NCBI GenBank assembly: GCA_023935145.1
Contig: CM043700.1
Span: forward strand, 136,124,828 to 136,188,827
Length of the DNA: 64,000 nucleotides
Source: Bretschneidera sinensis
Taxonomy: Eukaryota; Streptophyta; Magnoliopsida; Brassicales; Akaniaceae
Direction: 5' to 3'
Each line of letters begins with the position of its first letter. Position 1 is the stretch's first letter. Position numbers and translations under genes: made by a program. The notes below the pieces were generated by a model that searched no databases, was not told the DNA's origin, and worked only from the letters and a program-made list of their open reading frames with translations. This document shows, one piece after another, positions 45,632-57,531 of this stretch.

Positions 45632-46607
45632 CACCCCCAAACTTACATATTGCTAGTCCCTTAGCAATACGAAACTAAAAACTAAATGAAAAGCAAAGAA
45701 CACAAAGATAAATACATCATCCAAGAATTTAAGTCACACACAAAACCATGATATTCATTCATGAGCAAGCTTAAAATACAAACACATCTTTGCAATGAAT
45801 AGGAATTTTAAAATCTAATTACTTACAAGAGGCAAGCTAAGGCATCAAAAATTTGAATCAGTGTAAAGTGAATTAGCACATAAACATGAAACTTCCAAAT
45901 AACTCCAATATGTAATGTCTCCATGTCTTAAGATTCATCAAATTTCCCATCAGAATCCCATCAGAATGAAAAATGATGGCATAGTTTTTATTTCTTTCTT
46001 TTATTATTAGATTTTGCCATGTTTAGTTCCCTTAAGCTTTTTAATTGACCCATATAGCAAGTGTTGAGTCAATGACTCCCAAACCAGATGGTTTTAGAGT
46101 ATTAGGTGCCCCTAAGGACTTACTGACTCGAGTCAAAAAGACTACGAAACTCAACTGGCCTTAATGCTGCCAAGCAAAATTCCCATTTTTTGACGTGAAC
46201 ACTCACTGCTTACTGAGGCAAGAGGTCCAGTTACTAAGCAGAAAGTTTATCAATGATCATGATGAACAAAATTCCCACCTTTTGACATGAACACTCACTG
46301 CTTACTGAGGCACGATGTCCAGTTACTCAGTGGAAAGTTTATTAATGATCATCATGAGCATTTTTCCCTTTTTGTGCGGAAAAAAAATTTCTTTTTTAAT
46401 TTTCTATGCCAAAGTGTCCATCCAACAAATCATCCGGTTTCAGTTAAGCCATGGAAACATACACATTAAAATCATATGTCATACATCACACAATTATGTG
46501 CTAATGTGCTCATGTCAGATTAGATCAAACATGTGAATTCTTAAATGCCTAAAGTAAGTAACTAAAGTTTAAAACTCTATCATCATATCATGTGTTAAAA
46601 ATTTAAT
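45632..46607 (-). repeat. 3' internal segment of family D, copy 2
   Basis: As copy 1, with an internal tandem duplication of 92 bases (46175-46266 and 46267-46358). Confidence 0.8.
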
Positions 46608-47839
46608 ACCTACCCAAATTAATAAGCAAATAATTGCACAGTTTTACTTACAAGTGCACAAGGTCAACATAGTAGTATAGTGTGCAAATGCGAGATCATC
46701 TCCACAGGGATTGGTAAATTTTGATTTAGAATTAATTTTGCAATATAAAATGAGAGAAATAAATATTTGAGTTTGAATTAATAATGATAAAAGCATGGAT
46801 ACTTGATATCCACCACTAATCATGCTTCCACAACAAAACAATATGCCAATACTTTAATCACGTCATGAATACCTAATGTTTGTCAACCTAAGGGCATCGT
46901 GTATACTCCTTAAGGTATTGATTTCCTTAAGCAACGAATTCGGCATGGTGTATACTCTAACTCTTTTCTTTCTCAATGGATTTAGCATGGTGTATATTAA
47001 GTTGTTTCTTAAGAAAGCATAGTATTTGTGGAAATCGACAAACACACGAGACCTTGGGCATGGTATATACTTCTGGTTTCCTATGTTGATTAACCCAAGA
47101 ACCAAGTGTGGATTTTTTTTGTTACTATTGTTAAACCCACAAATCGGTCATCCAAATTGATTTAACTAATTGGTCCATACCACATGTATATATTGATCAG
47201 ACAAACACATATGAGGCATTCAAGAAAAAAGGCATTAATCAAGTTAAGCATCACAATATAAATATCGCAAAGGCACCAATACTGAATTATTGAGTAAAGA
47301 TAATCAGGGCTTCAATCAAGCCCTTACTAAAAGTTTAGTTACACATAAGTTTAATGCTAAACATCTTCATAAAATAAAATAACGGGAAGAAAAAACCCGA
47401 AAATACTATGGAGAATAGTCGTCAATTCGTCTCCAAAATCTCTCTCTAAATCCCCCCCCCCCCCTTTTATGTGTTTTACAGACCTATTTATAGGGTTTAG
47501 GAACATCTAGAACCTTAAACTCGTAAAACAAAACCCTAACCTACTTTCTAAATTAGGTTCTGCCAGTTTACTATTCACTGATGCGCGTGTGTGCTCGATC
47601 ATAGACTGGTGTGCTCTATCTTGGCATGGGCTCTTGAGCGCTGTTGCGCTCGATCGCAGGTCTTCTTGCACTCGATCACACTAGGCAGACACCAACTTTT
47701 CCCAGATTTGCTCTTTAAGCTAGAAATTTCCATAATGCTCATTTTTTCTCCAAAAACCTATAAAAACACAGAAAACACATAAAGGAAATAAAATATAATG
47801 AAATAACACAAACTAAGAGCTTAACAAATGTAAATTAAG
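46608..47839 (-). repeat. LTR of family D, truncated at its start
   Basis: Has the same trimmed junction as the copy at 44331. At the other end about 40 bases of the LTR start are missing, where it meets the protease region. This junction marks the loss of most of pol. Confidence 0.8.
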
Positions 47840-47893
47840 ATGATATGGGGTGCCTCCAATGAGCACTAAGTTTTACGTCTTCAGCCAGACTGT

Positions 47894-48782
47894 CTAGTCC
47901 AATTTGGTACTTGGATGCTTTGGAGAGGCCTCAAAGAGGTGCACAGCTTTAATGATGTCATTAGTAACATCTTCATATTCTGGCTTAATATTCGATGTTG
48001 TGAAACAATGGATGAGGGTGGTCTCCATTGGATCAATGTAATGGACCTGAAAAGCTTGCTCAACAACACCTTGCGTCATACATGCATTATGATATTCCAT
48101 ATCATCTTGGGGTAATTTCAATGCATCAAATATTTGGAATTCTATCTTCTCACCATTTACCTCCATACTTATAATACCCTTTTTCACACAAATTTTTATA
48201 TTAGCAATTCTCATAAAGGGTTTTCTTAAGATGATGGGCAAAGGCAATGGCATAGGAGATTCTTCCATATCTAATACAATAAAATCAGTAGATAAAATAA
48301 ATTCACCTACCTTTACCAAGATATCCTCAAGAATATCTCTTGGTCTTTTGAGGCTTCTGTCTACTAATTGCAGGGTGATGGAAGTTGGCTGAAGCTCTCT
48401 CCAAACCTAATGTCTCAAATACAGTGTATGGCAGCAAATTGACACCCGCTTCTAGATCCAGTAATGCATGCTCAAAAAGCTGGTCACCTATCCTGCAAGG
48501 AATGGTAAAACTACCTGGGTGTTTTAGCTTTGGTGGTAGTTTCCCTAACAATACCGCACTTACCTCTTTAGTTAAAGTCATTGTTTCATGCTCCTGAAAC
48601 TTTCTTTTATTAGTGCAACAATCTTTCAAAAATTTAACATATGCAGGAATTTGTTGAATCGCATCTAATAAACGAATGTTTATCTCTACTTTTCTCAAAA
48701 TTTCAAAAATATCAAGCAATTTATTTTCTTTCTTTGGCTTTACTAACCTTTGAGGGAATGGTGGTGCATTCACCTTCTCCAT
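47894..48782 (-). pseudogene. Aspartic protease / start of pol, family D
   Basis: Two consecutive frames. One has LKHPGSFTIPCRIGDQLFEHALLDLEAG (the usual active-site LDLGAS is changed to LDLEAG) and VNLLPYTVFETLGL. The other has GEFILSTDFIVLDMEE, LPIILRKPFMRIANIKI and EFQIFDALKLPQDD. This is the retropepsin block of Athila/Tat elements. The altered active site and the frame break make it inactive; RT does not follow. Confidence 0.82.
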
Positions 48783-48821
48783 TTCACTTACCTTAGATAT
48801 GGACGCTTTATCTGGATATGC

Positions 48822-50201
48822 TTATGCAGCCTCATCAGCTCCTATGATCTTACCATTTCTGAGAGTTGTCATGGCATTCAGTTGTTGATGTCCTCTTGGA
48901 TTATGCAGTGTTTGGGCTGAAAGTTCGCCCAGCTTTCTTCCACTTAGCTCTTTAGCTAATTGCACCACTTTTACTTCCAGTCTTTGAATAGCTTGCTCAT
49001 GCTTTGCATTTATTTGTCTTTGTTCAGTCCGAAATTGTCTTTCCTCTGCCATGAACTGTTCTTGTGAAGTCATCAGTTATTGTTGTTGAGTAGCCAATTG
49101 CCTCACAATACTCTCTAGGTCAGTCTTCTTTGATTTTGGAACTAATTGGGCTACTGGTTAGGAGTTCATTTGCTGCCCTTGAAGGTTCAAAACATTCTAA
49201 TTGTTATTCCATGAGAAGTTAGGGTGGTTTCGCCATCCAGGATTGTTGGTACTTGTATATGGATTATTCTTGGGAGGATAGTTGTTTGGTCTCACATAGT
49301 TTGCTTGCTCTGGATCTGTAGATGAATACAAAGGGAAAGTTTTAGTAGTGTGATCAAAATGAGAACATATAGCACATACCTGGAGTTGTGTAGCCTGTGG
49401 ACTAGGTGGAATATTCTGAGCAGTCATGGCTTTTACGAGCATATCTAGCTTTCTATCCACAGTAGCTATCTGATTTAAAAATCCACCATTTAAGGTCACC
49501 TCATACATACCCTTGCTCTTAAGTTCTTGTCTACCTCAGGATGAGAATTGTTGGGTGTGCTCACTTAATGTCTCAAAAAGTTCCATGGCTTCTTCACTGC
49601 TCTTTTCCATTAGCACACCTCCATAACCTGAATCAATAATACTTTTATCCATGTCACTCAAACCTTCATAGAAAGCTTGTACCAGCTCATCCTGAGGTAG
49701 ATCGTGATGTGGACACTTGAGAAGCAGCTCATTGAAATGTCCTCATGCTTTAAAGAAAAGGTCTCTATCCCTTTGTTGGAAAGATTGAATCTCCTTCCTC
49801 ATCTGTCTTGTCTTTTGGGCTGGGAAAAACTTCTTTAGGAACCTACTGGATAGCTCTTCCCAAGTATGGATAGAAACTGCAGGCAATAAATTATACCACA
49901 ACTTAGCTTTATCTTATAATGAAAAAGGAAAAAGAATTAACTTGATTCCCTCTTAATTTAGGCCCTTAATGTGCTGAAACTTGCAGAGATCAAAGAATTC
50001 CCGAAGATGCACGTATAGATCCTCAGTAGGTGTACCCCTGAAGTAAGTCAAAGTACTGAGTATCTGTCGGGATATGTAATAATTACCTTTTGCCTCAGGT
50101 TGATAAGCAATGCATGAGGGCTGGTTGAGGTTCCGTGGGATGAAGGATTGCTTCATGGGTTTTCGCTCTGGTGGCAGTTGGTTGTCAAGCTGTTCCACCA
50201 T
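48822..50201 (-). pseudogene. gag, family D
   Basis: Broken into frames 49953-50201 (FRGTPTEDLYVHLREFFDLC), 49197-49508 (a degenerate zinc-knuckle-like CAICSHFDHTTKTFP and NPGWRNHPNFSWNNN) and 48822-49073 (coiled-coil-like, with QRLEVKVVQLAKEL). This matches the layout of Athila/Tat gag. Several stops, so not functional. Confidence 0.82.
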
Positions 50202-50557
50202 TGATGATTCTCCCCCAAATTCTTTTTCTTCCTCATCAACATTGTCTCTAGGCCTCTATCAAATGGTCCACTCAATCTTAGTATCGAAAGGAAAGATGAT
50301 TGGATTCTTATATCGAAGCCCTTGCATGAATCAACTGAAACTCTCTAGTGCAGCAGCTTCAGTACTGTTGTTCGGGTAGTTTCTGGACCCTTTGCTCTCG
50401 ATCACAATTCCAAAAATTACTCTGCCGCAGACTTGAAACAGAAAAACAAAAAACAAAAAGAAGAAATAAATTAGATATTTGATAAAACAAAATAAAATTG
50501 AACATAAAAATAAAACTGAACGAAAATAATTCTAAACAGAATTTAACGCAATCCATG

Positions 50558-50573
50558 GCTACAGCGCCAAAAA
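50558..50573 (-). other. Primer-binding site region, family D
   Basis: On the minus strand TTTTGGCGCTGTAGCC follows the 5' LTR end after a few bases, the form typical of Athila/Tat elements. It fixes the orientation of the element. Confidence 0.7.
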
Positions 50574-50575
50574 CT

Positions 50576-51880
50576 TGTCGTGCAAATATCTACCCAAATT
50601 AATTAGCAAATAATTGAACAGTTTTACTTGCAAGTGCACAAGGTCAACATAGTAGTATAGTGTGCAAATACGAGATCATCTCCACAAGGATTGGTAAATT
50701 TTGATTTAGAATTAATTTTGCAATATAAAACGAGAGAAATAATTATTTGAGTTTGAATTAATAATGATAAAAGCATAGAGACTTGATATCCAGCACTAAT
50801 CATGCTTCCACAATAAAACAATATGCCAATATTTTAATTACGTCATGAATACCTAATGTTTGTCAACCTAAGGGCATCATGTATACTTCTTAAGCTATTG
50901 ATTTCCCTAAGCAATGAATTAGGCATAGTGTATACTCTAACTCTTTTCTTTCTCAAGGGATTTAGCATTGTGTATACTAAGTTGCTCCTTAAGAAATCAT
51001 AGTATCTGTGGAAATCGACAAACACACGAGACCTAAGGCATGGTATATACTCCCGGTTTTCCATGTTGATTAACCCAAGAACCCGGCGTGGATTTCTTTT
51101 GTTACTATTGTTAAACCCAGGACTCGGTCATCCAAATTGATTTAACTAACTAGTCCATACCACATGCATATGTTGATCAGGCAAACACATATGAGGAATT
51201 CAAGAAAACAAGCATTAATCAAGTTAAGCATCACAATGTAAATATCACAAAGGCACCAATACTGAATTATTGAGCAAACATAATCAGGTCTTCAATCAAG
51301 CCCTTACTAAGAGTTTAGTTACACATGAGTTTGATGCTAAACATCTTCATAAAATAAAATAAAAGGAAAAAGAAACCTGAAAATACTATGGAGAAGAGTC
51401 GCCAATTCGACTCCAAAATCTCTCTCTGAATCCCCCCTTTCTGTGTTTTACAAGCCTATTTATAAGGTTTAGGAACATCTAAAAACCCTAAACTCGTAAA
51501 ATAAAACCCTAACCGACTTTCCAAATTAGGTTCTGCCATTTTACTATTCACCGATGCGCGTGTGCGCTCGATCACAGACTGGTGCGCTCGAGCCTTCTTC
51601 TTGCGCGCACGAGTGCAGGTGCGCTCGATCCTGGCATAGGCGCTTGAGCACTGTTGTGCTCGATCACAGGTCTTTTTGCGCTCGATCGCACTAGGTAGAC
51701 ACCAGATTTTCCCATATTTGCTCTTTAAGCCAGAAATTTTCGTAATGCTCTTTTTTCTCCAAAAACCTATAAAAAAACAGAAAACACATAAAGGAAATAA
51801 AATATAATGAAATAACACAAACTAAGAGCTTGACAAATGTAAATTAAGGGGCTTAAATATGAATATTTAAGCACTTATCA
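50576..51880 (-). repeat. 5' LTR of family D
   Basis: 1305 bp, TGTCGTGC..GCACTTATCA on the plus strand. Motif-rich U3 at about 51556-51690. Confidence 0.87.
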
Positions 51881-53168
51881 AGGACCTCGGTCAGACAAGT
51901 GTTTCAAGTGTTACCAACCGGGGCATAGATCCAGTCAATGCCTAAGAAAAAAGATGGTGAATTACATTGACACCGAAACTAGTGAGGTGGCAGAGTATAA
52001 TGAGTTTAAAGAGGAAGATGCTCTCAGGGAAGAGACATCCGAGTACCAAAAATGCTGATGAATAAGCTCTCCTTTTGCGGTCCTAGGTTATCCAACAAGT
52101 ACTCCAATCCCCGAGACATGAAGACCAATCACAGAGGCACAATATCTTTCACACAAGATGCACCGTCAATCAGCGAGTATATGATGTGATCATTGATGGG
52201 GGCAGTGGAGAGAATATAATGTCCCGAGTGACGGTGACGAAGTTTGACCTAAAGACCGATAAGCACCCAACACCTTACAAGATTGGATAGATCAAGTAGG
52301 GTACCGAGACACCAGTTACCGAGCAGTGTCGGTTCACTTTCTCAATCAGTAAACACTATTCAGACTCCATTCTTTTTTATATTGTTGAGATGGATGCTTG
52401 TCACATAATTTTAGGGAGACCATGGCAATTGGATGTAGACACCCAACACAAAGGCCGTGACAATGTCTATATTGTCTTTCGGCAGAATCAGAAGATAATA
52501 TTTAGACCACTAAAAGAAGATTCGGTTGGGGCACTTACCCGAACTGAAAGGAGTTAGGTTTTATTGACCGAGGGGCTGAGTTCCTTAAGAAGGTTAAGAA
52601 AGCCCGAGAGATCATTGCATTGGTAGTTGTGGGAGCCACTGTGCCTATGTCATAAACCATTCCCGAGCCAGTGCAAGAGAAGTTAGAAGAGTTTCGGGAC
52701 ATTAGCCCTAAAGAGATGCTTGATGGACTCCCGCCCATGAGAGACGTCCAGTATTGTATAGACCTAGTGCCTGGAGCTAGTCTATCTAACCTTCCACACT
52801 ACCAGATGAGCCCTTAGGAGAATGAGATCCAACAAGAACAGGTAGAGGGACTAATGTGGAAGGGACACTTATGGGAGATTATGAGTCCATGTGTCATACC
52901 AGCTTTGCTTGTACCAAAGAAAGATGATAGTTGGTGGATGTGTATGGATAGCCGAGCTATCAACAAGATCACAGTGAAATACAGGTTCCCTATTCCTCGG
53001 ATAGGTGATATGTTTGATATGCTAGCAAGAGCTAAGATCTTTTTGAAGATCGATTTGAGGAGCAGTTATCATCAAATACGTATCCGACCGGGAGTTGAAT
53101 AGAATACTGCATTCAAGACTAAAGAGAGACTCTATGAGTGGATTGTGATGCCATTCGGACTTTCTAAT
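51881..53168 (+). pseudogene. Zinc knuckle, protease and RT start (element 2)
   Basis: KCFKCYQPGHRSSQC (complete CX2CX4HX4C, unlike element 1), IIDGGSGENIMS, ILGRPWQLD, then [35 protein letters not shown] and [16 protein letters not shown]. Stops and frameshifts are frequent. It ends at CCATTCGGACTTTCTA, where the next insertion begins. Confidence 0.82.
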
Positions 53169-54527
53169 TGATTACACTCAAACTAACATGCGGTTATTGT
53201 GTATAACTGAGGTGTTGATCCCACAAGGAAAAGCGAACTACAAGAGAAAGTGTAAACTTTAATACGAAACAATAAAATCCAAATGAGAGAATCTGAGTTT
53301 TGATAATGAAATAGTGTGAAAGAGTTGTGTAAATATAATGAAGAATATAATAGAGAAATAACAAAGTTCCAGGAATCTTTCTTAAGTTCGTTGCCTTATT
53401 TCAATCTCGATTCAGTTGGTTTTATCTCGATTGCTAGTTTCACATCCCAAACAAGTAATCGGTAAATATTCAATTACAGCACATTAACACTCTAATGTAA
53501 TTGCTACAAATCACTCATTGATTTCGATTCAAACACACATGACCTATCTTATAGATTTATCAAGAAACGACAATATATTTCAATAACAATATCGCAGTAA
53601 TGGACAAACCTAAAAGATAAATCTACCGGAATCAATCATATCCAAACAACTTGACATAAGAAGAGCTTGACTAGACTTATATGGAGGAGAAGTATGCAAT
53701 CACCGGATTAAGAGAAATTCTAAGATAAGAAGAACATAAATTGCAGCTGTCATATGAACCTAAATTCTTCTTGTTTAATCAAAGAGTAAATCATAACAAT
53801 GTTTAACAATAAATCCTTACAACTAAACTAAGAATGGAAATAAGAACAACTACACCTAGGGATTCATCCCTTCGCCTTGCTTGGAGATTAGTTGGCCATG
53901 GGGCTCACACTTGAACACCGTAATAAAGAATAATGTGGCAGCTTTCTTAAGTTTTATAGCCTCCAAAACCCACCCTCAATGTCTTATATATAGCTCATAA
54001 GGTCTAGGGGTATTTTCAGCTGAAAAAGTGTCATTAAAAGGCCTAATTAGGTCTGAAACGAAACAGGAGATCGCGTGTGCGCCACACCTCAGCCTTTCCA
54101 GGCCATGGTGCATAGCTTTGGGTCAAGTTTGTGGTGGTTCTAGAGGTCGTGGCTCAGCTGGTCCAGGCTGCAGTGCACATTGGTCTAGGCTGTGGCGCAA
54201 GGTGGTGGGCTTCTTTCTCAAAAGGTCATGGTTCTGGAGGCCGCGGCTCAGCTGGTCTAGGTCACGGCACACAGCCTTTGTTCTCTTCATTTTGTCCTTT
54301 TTCAATCATGTCTTCACTCCGGTATACATTGAATCATCATGCTTTAAGCAACGATAGCTTTTCCATCTCTTTTAGACTCAAAATACCTAAAAATGCACCG
54401 AAATAGATCAATGATCCAAGAATGACACTTTAGAATTATTAAGGCATAAATGTATAATTCAACCCTAGATTAACTCTAAAATGCTAACAAATAAGTACTG
54501 TTAAGATGCATTTTATGACTCTCATCA
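53169..54527 (-). repeat. LTR of a third Athila/Tat-like family (family C)
   Basis: Starts TGATTACACTC and ends CTCTCATCA on the plus strand, 1359 bp. The adjoining 54528-54570 (AGCTTATTGTTAGTCCCTAG) matches in pattern the segment next to family D LTRs. It has a GC-rich patch of repeated motifs at 54080-54285. The open frames there are artefacts of that patch. Confidence 0.7.
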
Positions 54528-55150
54528 TAACTCACAACTAGCTTATTGTTAGTCCCTAGCAATTCAAGCAAAAAATAAGACAATATGAAATGAATTCTAT
54601 AGTAGAAGTCTAAACAAAATAAAACAATGCTAGTGTTAAACCAAGAGTAATTCAACTTTTGTCTCAAAAATTGCACAAAATACACAATATATAGAATCAT
54701 TAAATACCACTCAAGTCCAAAAATAATCCAAACATCAATCTAAAAATCGTTATTGACTCTTAACATCCATCTTACCACAAACATTAATCCAAACACCCGG
54801 ATGATTTTATGCACTTTTTAGTTTGTTTTTGTTTTGTTTTTCGGTATTCTTTTAGTTTTTGTTTTTCAAGAATAACGTGTACTTCAGTTTAAGTTTGGGG
54901 GTGTGCTATGAGCCATGCCAATCCAGCCAGTTCTCCATCTCCCAGGTTAGCTCTTTCCACGTTATTCACACATTGGAGACAATGTGTAATTTAAGTTTAG
55001 GGGTATGGGAGACACATTTACACACACTTTGTCCCAGTTTATTGTTATATTTTGTTATAAACTAGGCTATAGAATATAATAAATACATGTTCATGTTCGT
55101 CTTGAATTTTGGTTAATCTGAAAAATTGTGATGTGATTTCATTGGTGAGC
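54528..55150. repeat. Remnant 3'-end sequence of Athila/Tat-like elements
   Basis: Contains two purine-rich TTTAAGTTTGGGGGTG / TTTAAGTTTAGGGGTATGGG motifs and ACATTGGAGACAATGTG, typical of the region before the 3' LTR in these elements, in plus orientation. No coding sequence. Confidence 0.55.
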
Positions 55151-55154
55151 TTTA

Positions 55155-56147
55155 TATTTTTAACACATGATCTGATGATAGAGTTTTAAACTTTAATTAC
55201 TTACTTTAGGCATTTAAGAATTCACATGTTTGATCTAATCTGACACGAGCACATTAGCACATAATTGTGTGAGGTATGATATACGATTTTACTGTATATG
55301 TTTCCATGGCTTAACTGAAACCGGATGACTTGTTGGATGGACAATTTGGCATAGAAAAAAAAATTGCACAAAAAGAGAAAAATGCTTATGATGATCATTA
55401 ATAAACTTTCCACTGAGTAACTGGACATCTTGCCTCAGTAAGCAGTGAGTGTTTACATCAAAAGGTGGGAATTTTGCTCATAATGATCATTGATAAACTT
55501 TTCACTGAGTAACTGGACCTCTTGCCTTAGTAAGCAGTGAGTGTTCACGTCAAAAGGTGGGAATTTTTCTTGGTAGCATTAAGGCCAGTTTAGTTTCGTA
55601 GCCTTTTTGACTCGAGTTAGTAAGTCCTTAGGGGTGTCTTTATACCTAATACCCTAAAACCATCTGGTTTGGGAGTCATTGACTCAACACTCGCTACACG
55701 GGTTAATTAGAAAGCTTAAAGGAACTAAACATGGCAAAATCTCATAATAAAAGAAAGAAATAAAAACTATACCGTCATTGTTCATTCTGATAGGAAATTC
55801 GGTGAATCTTGAGACATGGAGACATTACACATTGGAGTTATTTGGAAGCTTCATTTTTATGTGCTAATTCACGTTACACTGATTCAAACTTGTGGTGCCT
55901 TAGCCTGCCTTTTGTAAGTAATTAAATTTTAAAATTCCTATTCATTGCGAAGATGGGTTTGTATTTTAAGCTTGCACATGAATGAATATCATAGTTTTGT
56001 GTGCGACTTAAATTCTTGGATACCATATATGATGTATTTATCTTTGTGTTCTTTCCTTTCATTTAGTTTTTAGTTTTGTATTGCTAAGGGACTATCAATA
56101 TGTAAGTTTGGGGGTGTGATAAATGCTTAAATATTCATATTTAAGCC
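55155..56147 (+). repeat. Inverted copy of the family D 3' segment, with start of LTR
   Basis: Reverse complement of 43450-44330, including a duplicated internal block at about 55430-55570, ending in GTTTGGGGGTG then TGATAAATGCTTAAATATTC (31 bases of LTR, 56117-56147). The LTR breaks off at the family B insert. Confidence 0.8.
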
Positions 56148-56149
56148 AT

Positions 56150-57531
56150 AAAAACAAAAGGTAATAATGTGAATTTTATTTTTGAAATTTAGCATACATG
56201 AAATTTCTCGAAATTCAATGTGAAAATTTTCAAAGAGTGTGAATTATGCAGTAATTGAAGAATAAATTAGAATTTTAATATAAATATTATGTCAGGTGTT
56301 GACGATCAGTAATTAGAGAAAATTGCTAAAAAGAGCAGGAAAGGCAAGGAGGTGATCCACGGGTAGCTCTAAGTGCTATGTGGTGAGTTAGATTTACTTT
56401 AAGTAATCAAGATAAATATGAAATATATAGTGAAAATATTTGAATAAATTATTAACTTATGATTTGAGGATAGACGAAAGTTGGTTGATGGATATGACAA
56501 GAATAATTGATATGTAGAGAATTATTATATGAGAATTAATATTATTAGAATGATGAGTCGAATTAATAATGAAGGTGATGAATGAAATTCGATGATTTGG
56601 TATGATATATGAGGAGAATAATTTAGTGAAATTGATCAAATAATAATTTGAGAATGAAAGAACCGAGAAGGCAGCCGGTCTAAGCTAAAACATGTCAACA
56701 TGTGGGAAGACGTTCCCAATAATAATAATATTTAAATTCACGCATTGCATTTGCTTTAAATATTTATTGTTATTGCTTGAGATGTTAAAGTGCTATTCAT
56801 GATTATAAATTTATTGATAGATGAATGAGTCTCACAGAGAGACAAATATGCTAAGAAAGAAATATGGAAATATTATATGATGAGAATTGTTTGAGTGATT
56901 TATTATATGTTGTGAACCTTACAACGAGGTAAATGATAATGTTGAATTGAGAATTTAGAGATGATTAAATATATGATTGAAAGATTGATATATCTGATGA
57001 ACGACTTAAGAAGAGATTGTGTAATAGGGGAATTATGAAATTGAGTAGTGATTACAGAATATTGTTATTGAATTATTTGAGGAAAAAGATGAATGAATAT
57101 CAGAAGATTTTTAGAAGTAATTGAATTATAAGATGTAACTAGGAGTATATAATCGAATACTTCTAGTAAATTTAATTCATTGAGCTTATGAAGCTCACTC
57201 CTCATTGTACAATGATTTCAGGTAGCAGGCAAGACAAATAGTTTGGTGAGTTGAGATTCAGACGAAGTCATTATCTGTAAGCCACACGGTTCACATCCTC
57301 AGACTAATGGAAAACAAAAAAAAATTATTATTTGTAAACATTCATGCATATATGTCGTATAAAATATTTTAGTTGAGATCTGAATGATATATCTCCCCTA
57401 TTAAGGGTTTAGGATTGATGTAAATAATTGCAGTAACTATATTTTTATTGTTGCATATATGTGTCGTGCTAGGATTTTCAAAATGTGACAACACCGTCTC
57501 GAGGGTGGCCAATCAGGGATGGGTCGTTACA
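56150..57531. mobile_element. Solo-LTR-like insert (family B), second copy
   Basis: Matches 33556-34909 and ends identically (GGGATGGGTCGTTACA). It lacks the first 0.45 kb of the other copy. On the right it joins element 2 at AGTAGCCCC, in the RNase H region. Confidence 0.7.

Larger units (their letters stand above)
41031..51880 (-). mobile_element. Athila/Tat-like Ty3-gypsy element (family D), minus strand, rearranged
   Basis: Read on the minus strand: 5' LTR 51880-50576, primer site, gag and protease 50201-47894, then a truncated LTR (47839-46608), a 3'-end segment (46607-45632), an LTR (45631-44331), the same 3'-end segment (44330-43450) and the final LTR (43449-41031, carrying a nested solo LTR). 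RT, RNase H and integrase are gone. It is inserted in gag of element 2; flanks are ACGAT on the left and AGGAC on the right, a decayed 5-bp duplication. The gag motif NPGWRNHPNFSW and the leader TTTTGGCGCTGTAGCC place it with Athila/Tat elements. Confidence 0.85.

Noticed and set aside
43450..47839. Direct repeats with spacers as a CRISPR-like array
   Set aside because: Units are about 1.3-kb LTRs with 0.9-kb 3' segments in a plant nuclear genome; this is retrotransposon structure.
41031..51880. Many short open frames repeated in each LTR as possible genes
   Set aside because: They lie in LTRs, are nearly the same in every copy because the LTRs share descent, and match no protein. Kept only as an observation on the R/U5 words.
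54028..54406. Overlapping open frames of about 100 codons
   Set aside because: Products of the GC-rich repeat patch in the family C LTR, where stops are rare by composition.
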